DNA of 12,446 bases from DASUBN01 sp035465695 (GTDB taxonomy: Bacteria > Pseudomonadota > Gammaproteobacteria > Natronospirales > REEB76). Positions 6,141 through 12,376 of the stretch are shown here, piece by piece. Position numbers and translations under genes: made by a program. The stretch covers positions 1-12,446 of the forward strand of contig DATIVR010000119.1 in the NCBI GenBank assembly GCA_035465695.1. Reading direction: 5' to 3'. Positions within the stretch are counted from its first letter, which is position 1. Every line of letters begins with the position of its first letter. The notes beneath the pieces were generated by a model. It was not told where the DNA came from and did not search any database. It saw only the letters and a program-made list of their open reading frames with translations.

Positions 6141-7160
6141 TCAATAAGACAGGACGCAACCGCCCGTATTGTTATTGAACGCATTGCTCCACAACGACTG
6201 CACCGGGAAGGTGTTGCCGTTCATGGTCACGTCCGCGGACGCACCCTGGCCCGAGGAGATCCAGGCGCACTTGTCACCGTTTTCCGAACCGCCGCCGTCC
6301 AGCCAGCCGGTGCTGGGGAACTGGTCAGTTGCGGCTTCGGCCATCTCGTGGCCGGAGACGATGGTGATGCCGGCGTTGGGGCCCAGGCCGTTGAAGTTGG
6401 CGCCGCAGCTCGCACCCGCGTCCGTGATGTACGGCAGGTTGGTGTAAGCCACGTTGCCGCCCACCGAGGAATTGCTGGTGGAGCTGTGGTAGGCGCAATA
6501 CTGCGTCTTGAAGCCGCTGGAACTGTTGCCCGTGGCGGTCGCGATGATGTAATTCGCGCTGGCGTTGCTGGCAGCAGTGGTGTTGCCGAAGTGCTGTGCG
6601 GCCCGCACGGCTTCCGCCGCGAGGTTCGACTGCGACGGACGGCTCGGCGCCGCAGACGCGTTGTCATACCACACGCCGGCGTACACATTGCTCGGGTTGC
6701 CGGCGGGAGTGCCGGCGCCGTTGCAGAAGGTGGTGCCTGAGGCCACACCCTGGCAGTACTGGGTCACGGAGTTGAACCAGGAGCTGCCGCCCATGCTGCC
6801 GACGAAGGACTCAAGGATGCCGGCTTCGCCGCTGGGGTCGTTGTTGTTCCACTGGGAGCCCCAGAACACCAGGTAGATCTTGGGCGAGGTCTCGACGCCG
6901 ATGCCACCCGTGCCGCCGTGATAGGTCAGCTCGGTGGAACCACCACCGCCGGGACGGGAACCCTTGGCGGCCTTGCGGAACTGGTCCATGCCATCCACGG
7001 TGGGGTGGATGATGACCGCCGGTTGGCCTTGTTCCAGGAAGCGGACGCCGCCCGGGTTGCCTTCATAGTTCATCGGCGCCGGTTTGGCGGCCAGAGCCGC
7101 GAACGCAGTCGCCGACAGGGCGGTCGTGAGACCCGCCTTGAGGATCATACTAAGCTTCAT
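6141..7160 (-). CDS. Secreted HExxE protein, EXORDIUM/Phi_1-like (paralog B)
   Basis: The product is a 339-residue exported protein, about four-fifths identical by eye to the neighbour at 4756-5757 over the ~260-residue mature region. The start at ATG 7160 gives a Sec signal peptide (residues 1 to about 25, ending ALAAK) and the same GGGGGCTAC-ATG start context as the paralog. Shared features are TYHGGTGGIGVETSPKIYL, cysteines at 136, 146, 222, 252, 298 and 335, HEMAE at 271-275 followed by TDQ, GDKC, and the C-terminal FPVQSLWSNAFNN then GGC. Only the HExxE frame is kept between the paralogs in that motif (HEASE versus HEMAE), which supports a role for H, E and the second E. Variable regions are the N-terminal linker (a GGGG run here) and the middle Ser/Asn-rich segment. 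Function unknown; a cell-wall or extracellular metal-dependent enzyme is possible but unproven. Confidence 0.8.
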   Translation of the reverse strand: MKLSMILKAGLTTALSATAFAALAAKPAPMNYEGNPGGVRFLEQGQPAVIIHPTVDGMDQFRKAAKGSRPGGGGSTELTYHGGTGGIGVETSPKIYLVFWGSQWNNNDPSGEAGILESFVGSMGGSSWFNSVTQYCQGVASGTTFCNGAGTPAGNPSNVYAGVWYDNASAAPSRPSQSNLAAEAVRAAQHFGNTTAASNASANYIIATATGNSSSGFKTQYCAYHSSTSNSSVGGNVAYTNLPYITDAGASCGANFNGLGPNAGITIVSGHEMAEAATDQFPSTGWLDGGGSENGDKCAWISSGQGASADVTMNGNTFPVQSLWSNAFNNNTGGCVLSY

Positions 7161-7185
7161 GTAGCCCCCGATTACTCTAGGTATT

Positions 7186-7207
7186 AAAAACCGGCGCAGG
7201 ACGCCGG
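7186..7207 (-). promoter_or_regulatory. Terminator-like hairpin in the leader of paralog B (attenuator candidate)
   Basis: On the minus strand CCGGCG, loop TCCTG, CGCCGG (7207-7191) is followed by five T residues (7190-7186), 25 nt before the ATG. It lies downstream of the proposed promoter, so it would stop leader transcription unless overridden. Upstream leader bases can form CGTC/GACG enclosing a CAGG/CCTG hairpin, similar in plan to the leader of paralog A. Confidence 0.6.
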
Positions 7208-7271
7208 CATTCACGCCGCTGGGTTCGTCTTCCTTTGACAGGTTCTGCGATCCTGGGCGACGTGCGCATTG

Positions 7272-7299
7272 TGTATAGCACACGAGCAGGGGGATTCAA
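7272..7299 (-). promoter_or_regulatory. Putative promoter of paralog B
   Basis: On the minus strand TTGAAT (7299-7294), a 16-bp spacer and extended -10 TGC-TATACA (hexamer 7277-7272) predict a start near 7265, giving a leader of about 105 nt. Spacing and the TGTGCTAT core match the promoter before paralog A. Confidence 0.6.
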
Positions 7300-7373
7300 G
7301 GGCGCTGAATTTAATTCGGCGCAGGCGGGGTGTTACTGGATTTCTGACGGGTCAGTGCGGCGGGAGGATGGGC

Positions 7374-7394
7374 AAAAGATGCTCAAGCATCTTT
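7374..7394 (-). terminator. Possible weak terminator overlapping the folE2 stop
   Basis: On the minus strand AAAGATGC (7394-7387), loop TTGA containing the stop codon, and GCATCTTT (7382-7375) form an 8-bp palindrome ending in a run of four T residues (7377-7374). The stem is AT-rich, so termination may be weak. Confidence 0.4.
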
Positions 7395-8201
7395 ATCCTT
7401 CTCCACCATGGCGTACGCGCTGTGGTTGTGGATGGACTCGAAGTTCTCCGACTCCACCGTATATGCACGAATACGCTCGTCGGCATTGAATTTCACGGCG
7501 ATGTCCCGGACCATGTCTTCCACGAACTTCGGATTGTCGTAAGCCCGTTCCGTCACGTATTTCTCGTCAGGACGCTTCAGCAGGCCGTAGAGCTCGCAGG
7601 ACGCCTCCTTCTCCACGATATCGATGATTTCCTCGATCCAGATGAAGCCCTTGGCCTTGCAGCTCACGGTGACGTGGGAGCGCTGGTTGTGGGCACCGTA
7701 GGCGGAGATCTTCTTGGAGCAGGGACACAGGCTCGTGACCGGCACCACCACCTTGATGCGCATGCAATTCTCGCCGTCCTTGCGCTCTCCGATGAAGGTG
7801 ACCTCGTAGTCCAGCAGGCTCTGCACGCCGGACACCGGCGCCTTCTTGTTGATGAAGTAGGGGAAGGTCATGTAGATATGACCGGCGCCCGATTCCAGGC
7901 GCTCGGTCATCTCCGTGAGCATCTCTTTGAAGCTGTCCACCGTCAGCTCGCGCTCGTAGTTGTTGAGGATCTCCACGAAGCGCGACATGTGGGTGCCCTT
8001 GAAGTCCTGGGGCAGGTGCACGTACATGCTGAAGTTGGCGACCGTGTGCTGCTCGCCGCCGCTACGCTCCTTGATGCGGATGGGATGGCGGATGTCCTTG
8101 ATACCCACCTTGTTGATGGGGATGCGGCGCGTGTCGGCGCTGGACTGCACATCCTCGATGTTGGTGACGGTGGCTTTCGTGGCGGGGTGGGTGGGGGTCA
8201 T
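7383..8201 (-). CDS. folE2: GTP cyclohydrolase I type 2 (GCYH-IB, FolE2)
   Basis: FolE2 converts GTP to 7,8-dihydroneopterin triphosphate, the first step to tetrahydrofolate and related pterins, in the cytoplasm. It is unrelated in sequence to FolE and can work with metals other than zinc. The 272-residue product carries the family signature SLCPCSKKIS (Cys159 and Cys161), then YGAHNQRSHV, IEEIIDIVE and the C-terminal ENFESIHNHSAYA. The ATG at 8201 is preferred because GGAG lies 9 nt upstream; a GTG at 8216 would add five residues and overlap that site. In other proteobacteria folE2 is often found close to dxs, as here. No recognisable Zur box was seen upstream. Confidence 0.93.
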   Translation of the reverse strand: MTPTHPATKATVTNIEDVQSSADTRRIPINKVGIKDIRHPIRIKERSGGEQHTVANFSMYVHLPQDFKGTHMSRFVEILNNYERELTVDSFKEMLTEMTERLESGAGHIYMTFPYFINKKAPVSGVQSLLDYEVTFIGERKDGENCMRIKVVVPVTSLCPCSKKISAYGAHNQRSHVTVSCKAKGFIWIEEIIDIVEKEASCELYGLLKRPDEKYVTERAYDNPKFVEDMVRDIAVKFNADERIRAYTVESENFESIHNHSAYAMVEKDKDA

Positions 8202-8220
8202 CTGGATTTTCTCCACGCGT

Positions 8221-8271
8221 ACTCAGGTCTCAATGGGGCCGAAACCTTCTTGTTCAATACTAAACCTGAGT
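8221..8271. repeat. 8-bp inverted repeat between folE2 and the HVA1 gene
   Basis: ACTCAGGT (8221-8228) and ACCTGAGT (8264-8271) are perfect inverted copies 35 bp apart in the 189-bp divergent gap, 19 bp before the folE2 start. They may be half-sites of a regulator or a hairpin in the folE2 leader. The rest of the gap (to 8390) shows no gene and no convincing promoter. Confidence 0.35.
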
Positions 8272-8375
8272 GAATTACTAGGATACTACGGTGGACCGAC
8301 CATTTCCAGCGGATATTCCGGATATGGTCCTGAAGCTTTGACGCATGGGGAAGCCCGAGCTTAGCGTCAGTCACC

Positions 8376-8384
8376 AGGAGGTGA
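8376..8384 (+). promoter_or_regulatory. Very strong ribosome binding site of the HVA1-like gene
   Basis: AGGAGGTGA is a near-perfect match to the 16S rRNA 3' end, 6 nt before ATG 8391. It fixes the start and suggests high translation. Confidence 0.8.
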
Positions 8385-8390
8385 GTAACC

Positions 8391-8603
8391 ATGACTGCGA
8401 AGTTCAAGGTGGGCGACCACGTGACCTGGAATTCAGAAGCGGGCGAGGTGAGTGGGCGCATCGTGAAGGTGCACACGCGGGACACGGACTACAAGGGCCA
8501 CACCCATCACGCGAGCAAGGATGAGCCGCAGTACGAGATCAAGAGCGACAAGACCGATCATGTGGCCTTACACAAGGGCTCGGCCTTGAGGAAGGCACAC
8601 TGA
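8391..8603 (+). CDS. HVA1 / DUF2945 family small protein
   Basis: The product is a 70-residue, hydrophilic, charged protein (many Lys, His and Asp). It begins KFKVGDHVTWNSEAGEVSG and continues with GRIVKVHTRDTDYKGHTHHAS, DEPQYEIKSDKT and a final HKGSALRK segment. This is the pattern of the small HVA1/DUF2945 family, a single Tudor-like beta-barrel domain whose biochemical role is not known. There is no signal peptide or membrane segment, so it is cytosolic. The gene points away from folE2 and into dxs, with only 1 nt between the two stop codons. It appears to be a separate unit placed between two genes that are often close in related genomes. Confidence 0.82.
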   Translation: MTAKFKVGDHVTWNSEAGEVSGRIVKVHTRDTDYKGHTHHASKDEPQYEIKSDKTDHVALHKGSALRKAH

Positions 8604-8620
8604 GTCAGGTGGCGGCCTTC
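8591..8620. other. Hairpin spanning two convergent stop codons
   Basis: GAAGGC (8591-8596) and GCCTTC (8615-8620) pair, with inner CAC/GTG; the TGA of the HVA1 gene and the TGA of dxs both lie inside. No T run follows on either strand. It may act as a weak bidirectional end signal or simply be chance. Confidence 0.3.
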
Positions 8621-10506
8621 TTGCGGCTGCTGGGCATCTTGAGCGCGAGCCACTTGTCGATGGCCTGCCGGATGCCTTGCGGGTCCAGGCCTGCCATGGC
8701 GAGACATTCCTCGCGGGAACCATGTTCCAGGAACTGGTCCGGCAGGCCCAAGTTCAGCACCGGTATCGCCACGCCACTCATCGCCAGGAACTCGTCTACG
8801 GCGCTGCCGGCGCCGCCCGCCACGGCGTTATCTTCCACCGTGACGAAACCCTGGTGGTTCTCGCTCAGTTCGAGCAAGAGTGCAGTGTCCAGCGGCTTCA
8901 CGAAACGCATGTTCACCAACGTGGCATCCAGGGCATCGGCCGCGCTGCGAGAGGATTCCACCATGGCTCCGAACGCCAGGATGGCGAGCTGCTTGCCACG
9001 GCGGCGTATCTCGGCCTTGCCCACCGGCAGCGCGTGCATCTCGGGATCGATCTTGGCGCCCGGGCCGCGGCCGCGCGGATAGCGCACCGCAGAGGGCTGG
9101 TCGAGCGTCATGCCCGTGTACAGCATCTGCCGGCACTCGTTCTCATCCGCCGGGGCCATGAGCACCAGGTTCGGCAAGCAGCGCATGTAAGAGAGATCGA
9201 AACTACCGGAATGGGTAGGACCGTCCGGGCCCACGATGCCGGCGCGGTCGATGGCGAAGAGCACCGGAAGGTTCTGCAGTGCCACGTCGTGGATGAGTTG
9301 GTCGTAGGCGCGTTGCAGGAAGGTGGAGTAGATGGCCACCACCGGCTTCAGGCCTTCGACAGCCATGCCGGCGGCCAGCGTCACCGCATGTTGCTCGGCG
9401 ATGCCCACGTCGAAGTAGCGGTCCGGGAACTTCTCGGCGTACTCCACCATGCCGGAACCCTCGCGCATGGCGGGAGTGATGGCCATGAGGCGCTTTTCGC
9501 GTGCAGCCATGTCGCAGAGCCATTGGCCGAACACCTCTGAATAGGTGGGCCCTTGCCCTGGCTTCTCCTTCTTGATGACGCCGGTCGCGGCGTCGAAGGC
9601 GGCAGGACCATGCCACTTGATGGGGTCTTTCTCGGCGGGCTCATAGCCCTTGCCCTTGCGGGTGACCACATGAAGGAATTGCGGACCCTTCAAGGCACGC
9701 ATGTTCCTGAGCGTGCGCACCAGGGTGTGCAGGTCGTGGCCGTCCACCGGGCCGATGTAGTTGAACCCAAGCTCCTCGAACAGCGTGCCGGGCATGACCA
9801 TGCCCTTCATGTGCTCCTCGGAGCGGCGCGCCCACTCCTTCACCGGAGGCATGATGGAGAGCGCCTTCTTGCCGCCTTCACGGATGTGGGCATACATCTG
9901 GCCCGAGAGCACCCTGGCGAAATAATTCGAGAGCGCGCCCACGTTGCCAGAGATGGACATGTCGTTGTCGTTGAGCACCACCAGCAGGTTCGCGTTTAGC
10001 GTGCCGGCATGGTTCAAGGCCTCGAAGGCCATGCCGGCAGTCATGGCGCCGTCGCCGATGAGCGCCACCACGTGCCGGTCATGTTCGCCCTTCTGCTGCG
10101 CCGCGATGGCCATGCCGAGGGCGGCACTGATACTGGTGCTGGAATGGCCGACGCCGAAGGTGTCGAATTCGCTCTCGGCGCGCTGAGGAAAGGGCGCGAG
10201 CCCGTGCAGCTTGCGGATGGTGCCGAGCTGGTCACGCCGGCCGGTGATCACCTTATGGGGATAGGCCTGATGGCCCACGTCCCACACCAGGCGGTCGCGG
10301 GGCGTATCGAAGACGTAGTGGAGGGCCACCGTGAGTTCCACCACCCCCAGGCCCGCGGCGAAATGCCCGCCTACGCCGCTCACGGTCTTGATGAGGTAAG
10401 CGCGCAACTCGTCATTGAATTGCTGCAGCTCATGCTCATCCAGCTGTCGCAGGTCAGAAGGCGAGTCGATACGGTTAAGCAGCGGAAATTCAGGCGTAGG
10501 AGTCAT
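8605..10506 (-). CDS. dxs: 1-deoxy-D-xylulose-5-phosphate synthase
   Basis: Dxs condenses pyruvate and glyceraldehyde 3-phosphate to 1-deoxy-D-xylulose 5-phosphate. It is the entry enzyme of the MEP isoprenoid pathway and also feeds thiamine and pyridoxal synthesis. The 633-residue length is normal. Seen in order: GVGGHFAAGLGVVELT (44-59), VWDVGHQAYPHK with the conserved His79, GHSSTSIS (120-127), the thiamine-diphosphate motif from GDGAMTAG (151) to N181, then DVGIAEQHAVT in the transketolase-like central domain, and a C-terminal domain. It follows ispA by 57 nt, so IspA substrate supply and IspA itself are encoded together. The upstream ribosome site is weak. A possible hairpin (10541-10562) lies in the gap to ispA. 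Confidence 0.96.
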   Translation of the reverse strand: MTPTPEFPLLNRIDSPSDLRQLDEHELQQFNDELRAYLIKTVSGVGGHFAAGLGVVELTVALHYVFDTPRDRLVWDVGHQAYPHKVITGRRDQLGTIRKLHGLAPFPQRAESEFDTFGVGHSSTSISAALGMAIAAQQKGEHDRHVVALIGDGAMTAGMAFEALNHAGTLNANLLVVLNDNDMSISGNVGALSNYFARVLSGQMYAHIREGGKKALSIMPPVKEWARRSEEHMKGMVMPGTLFEELGFNYIGPVDGHDLHTLVRTLRNMRALKGPQFLHVVTRKGKGYEPAEKDPIKWHGPAAFDAATGVIKKEKPGQGPTYSEVFGQWLCDMAAREKRLMAITPAMREGSGMVEYAEKFPDRYFDVGIAEQHAVTLAAGMAVEGLKPVVAIYSTFLQRAYDQLIHDVALQNLPVLFAIDRAGIVGPDGPTHSGSFDLSYMRCLPNLVLMAPADENECRQMLYTGMTLDQPSAVRYPRGRGPGAKIDPEMHALPVGKAEIRRRGKQLAILAFGAMVESSRSAADALDATLVNMRFVKPLDTALLLELSENHQGFVTVEDNAVAGGAGSAVDEFLAMSGVAIPVLNLGLPDQFLEHGSREECLAMAGLDPQGIRQAIDKWLALKMPSSRKKAAT

Positions 10507-10563
10507 GGGGTACTCAAGGAGTCAGGGCACCATTATCGGCCCTTTGGCTCCCGCCATAAAGGC

Positions 10564-11460
10564 TCAGTTTTCCCTGGAGACGATGTATTCCGCCAGCCAT
10601 CTGAGCGGCGCGGCCGCTGGGCCCAGGGGCGCCAGCGCATCCACGGCTTCGTCGCGCAATTCCGCCGCGCGCTGCTTGGACCGGGCCAGTCCCAGGATGC
10701 TGGGGTAGGTGGGTTTATTGCGGGCAGAATCGGCGCCGGCTTGCTTGCCCAAGGTCGTGGTCTCGCCTTCTACGTCCAGGATGTCGTCCTGGATCTGGAA
10801 GGCCAGGCCCACACACTTCGCGTAGCGGTCCAGGGCGGTGAGCTTGGCGGCGTCCAATCCCGGGGCGCACTGGGCTCCCAATAGCACGCTGGCGCGGATC
10901 AACGCCCCGGTCTTGTGGATGTGCATCAGTTCCAGTTCAGCCAGATCGAGTTGGCGGCCGGCGGCGGCGAGGTCGATGGCCTGGCCGCCTGCCATGCCAG
11001 CAGAACCGCTGGCGATCGCCACGCTCTTCAGCATCTCTACCCGCGCCGCCGGCGTGACTGCCATGGCCGGATCGTCCGCGAGGATCTGGAAGGCCAGCAC
11101 CTGCAGCGCATCGCCCGCCAGGATGGCCGTGGCCTCGTCATAGGCGATGTGGCAGGTGGGCCGGCCGCGTCGTAAGGCATCGTCATCCATGGCCGGCAGG
11201 TCGTCATGGATGAGGGAGTAGGCGTGGATGATCTCCACCGCCGCGGCAGGCCCGTCCAGCCGCTCTGGGGCCAAGCCTAGCGCCTCGCCGGTGGCGTATA
11301 TGAGGAGCGGCCGCAAGCGTTTGCCGCCGCCCAGCACCGCGTAGCGCATGGCGCTGTGCAGGCGTTGCGGGATCTTCTCCGCCGGCGGCAGCCAGCGGTC
11401 TAATACCTTCTCGATGCGCGCGGAGTATTCTGGGATGCGGTCTTTAAAAGAAGAGCTCAT
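10564..11460 (-). CDS. ispA: Farnesyl diphosphate synthase (polyprenyl synthetase)
   Basis: IspA joins isopentenyl and dimethylallyl/geranyl diphosphate into farnesyl diphosphate for undecaprenyl, quinone and heme-O chains. The 298-residue protein shows GGGKRLRP (44-51), the first Asp-rich motif DDLPAMDDD (86-94) with the two-residue insertion typical of bacterial farnesyl synthases, GGQAIDL (158-164), KTGALI, and the second Asp-rich motif QDDILD (from D225). Tyr81, five residues before the first motif, agrees with a short-chain product. Its ATG overlaps the xseB stop in an ATGA junction, indicating coupled translation. Confidence 0.95.
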   Translation of the reverse strand: MSSSFKDRIPEYSARIEKVLDRWLPPAEKIPQRLHSAMRYAVLGGGKRLRPLLIYATGEALGLAPERLDGPAAAVEIIHAYSLIHDDLPAMDDDALRRGRPTCHIAYDEATAILAGDALQVLAFQILADDPAMAVTPAARVEMLKSVAIASGSAGMAGGQAIDLAAAGRQLDLAELELMHIHKTGALIRASVLLGAQCAPGLDAAKLTALDRYAKCVGLAFQIQDDILDVEGETTTLGKQAGADSARNKPTYPSILGLARSKQRAAELRDEAVDALAPLGPAAAPLRWLAEYIVSREN

Positions 11461-11708
11461 TCGTCATCTTCGGGTTCGAACGGCTCCAGTGAGGCCTTGC
11501 CATCCTTCTCGACGAGCTTCTCCACCTTGAGCTCGGCGTCCTTGAGGGAGGCTTGGCACTGGCGGGTGAGGGCGATGCCCCGTTCGAACTGCTTGAGTGC
11601 CGCGTCGAGACTGAGTTCGCCTTTCTCCAAGGTGGCCACGATCTCCTCGAGCTCGGCCAGGGCCTTCTCGAAGTCGGGCGTGGTATCGGGCTTTGCGGCT
11701 TTGGCCAA
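11457..11708 (-). CDS. xseB: Exodeoxyribonuclease VII small subunit
   Basis: XseB is the small subunit of exonuclease VII, which degrades single-stranded DNA into oligonucleotides with XseA. The protein has the family core FEKALAELEEIVATLEKGEL, followed by SLDAALKQFERGIAL and a charged helix ending in an acidic tail (EPFEPEDDE). The start is taken at TTG 11708: it gives 83 residues, the usual family size, and AGGAG (11719-11715) lies 6 nt upstream. An ATG at 11774 would add 22 residues that do not resemble the family and would lie upstream of the proposed promoter's start site. It is the first gene of xseB-ispA-dxs. xseA is not in this window. Confidence 0.9.
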   Translation of the reverse strand: MAKAAKPDTTPDFEKALAELEEIVATLEKGELSLDAALKQFERGIALTRQCQASLKDAELKVEKLVEKDGKASLEPFEPEDDE

Positions 11709-11733
11709 GGCTATCTCCTGCACGTCGGGCGGC

Positions 11734-11762
11734 ACGTTACACGCGGGTCTCCAGGTGGTCAA
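11734..11762 (-). promoter_or_regulatory. Possible promoter of xseB-ispA-dxs
   Basis: On the minus strand TTGACC (11762-11757) and TAACGT (11739-11734) are 17 bp apart. The -35 is good, the -10 is weak. It is back-to-back with the rubrerythrin promoter, the two -35 boxes being 5 bp apart. Confidence 0.35.
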
Positions 11763-11767
11763 ACGGG

Positions 11768-11796
11768 TTGACATGTCTTTCTCTCAAGCGTACATT
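11768..11796 (+). promoter_or_regulatory. Promoter of the rubrerythrin gene
   Basis: A consensus -35 TTGACA (11768-11773), a 17-bp spacer and -10 TACATT (11791-11796) predict a start near 11803. The leader to ATG 11873 is about 70 nt and can form a CCGCCC/GGGCGG hairpin (11818-11839). Confidence 0.65.
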
Positions 11797-11812
11797 TTAG
11801 ACTTAGTCTAAA
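11796..11812. promoter_or_regulatory. Perfect palindrome over the rubrerythrin start point (repressor operator)
   Basis: TTTAGACT, one central T, then AGTCTAAA: an exact 8-1-8 inverted repeat that begins at the last base of the -10 box and covers the predicted start site. This position is typical for repression. Which regulator binds is not known; a redox or iron sensor of the Fur/PerR or Rrf2 type would suit the gene, but the sequence does not match their standard boxes well. Confidence 0.6.
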
Positions 11813-11872
11813 CAGTACCGCCCTGAGCCTGCGGGGCGGGACGGATGTAAACAGCAGCATCTGGAGGATGAC

Positions 11873-12295
11873 ATGAGCAATCTGAAAGGCAGCAAGACCG
11901 AACACAACCTGAAAGAAGCATTCGCCGGCGAGTCCCAGGCGAACCGCCGCTATCTGTACTTCGCAAACAAGGCCGACGTGGAGGGCTTCAACGACGTGTC
12001 CACCGTATTCCGCTCCACCGCGGAAGGTGAGACCGGCCACGCCCATGGCCATCTGGAATACCTGGAAGCCGTGGGTGATCCGGCCACCGGTCTGCCCATC
12101 GGCGCCACCGACAAGAACCTCAAGGCCGCCATCGCCGGCGAGACCCACGAGTACACGGACATGTACCCGGGCATGGCCAAGACCGCCCGCGAAGAGGGCT
12201 TCGGCGAGATCGCGGACTGGTTCGAGACCCTGGCCAAGGCGGAGCGTTCCCACGCCAACCGCTTCCAGAAGGCCCTCGATACCCTGGGCAAGTGA
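11873..12295 (+). CDS. Rubrerythrin-family diiron protein without rubredoxin domain
   Basis: The product is a 140-residue cytosolic four-helix diiron protein, expected to act in peroxide removal or oxidative-stress defence. The probable metal ligands are all present: E20, E53 with H56 (EGETGH), E90 and E93 (GETHEY), E124 with H127 (AERSH). Classical rubrerythrins add a C-terminal rubredoxin domain with two CxxC pairs; here there is not a single Cys, and the protein ends after the helical domain, so an outside electron donor is needed. GGAGG (11863-11867) lies 5 nt before the ATG. A terminator hairpin and then a probable Fe-S oxidoreductase gene follow, a plausible redox partner. Confidence 0.92.
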   Translation: MSNLKGSKTEHNLKEAFAGESQANRRYLYFANKADVEGFNDVSTVFRSTAEGETGHAHGHLEYLEAVGDPATGLPIGATDKNLKAAIAGETHEYTDMYPGMAKTAREEGFGEIADWFETLAKAERSHANRFQKALDTLGK

Positions 12296-12333
12296 CCTGG
12301 GTCAACACCAGGGTTAGCACCTGTTGAGATGAT

Positions 12334-12363
12334 GCGGGGGTGTTCAGCACCCCCGCTTCTTAT
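12334..12363 (+). terminator. Intrinsic terminator after rubrerythrin
   Basis: GCGGGGGTG (12334-12342) and CACCCCCGC (12348-12356) form a 9-bp stem with loop TTCAG, followed by TTCTTAT. The next gene starts 13 nt later, so it may only partly stop transcription and lower expression of the following gene. Confidence 0.7.
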
Positions 12364-12376
12364 CCGGAGGATGAAG

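Noticed and set aside
5098..6740. Two long + strand open frames (272 and 251 codons) opposite the secreted paralogs
   Set aside because: They mirror the coding frames of proteins with signal peptides and matching cysteines, and look like each other only because the minus-strand genes are paralogs.
7269..8273. 334-codon + strand open frame opposite folE2
   Set aside because: folE2 has clear family motifs; the antisense frame has the usual shadow composition.
11709..11774. Start of xseB at ATG 11774
   Set aside because: The extra 22 residues do not fit the family, and the TTG at 11708 has a strong ribosome site at ideal distance.
11759..12253. 164-codon minus-strand open frame opposite rubrerythrin
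   Set aside because: Rubrerythrin has all diiron ligands; the opposite frame runs through its promoter and operator.
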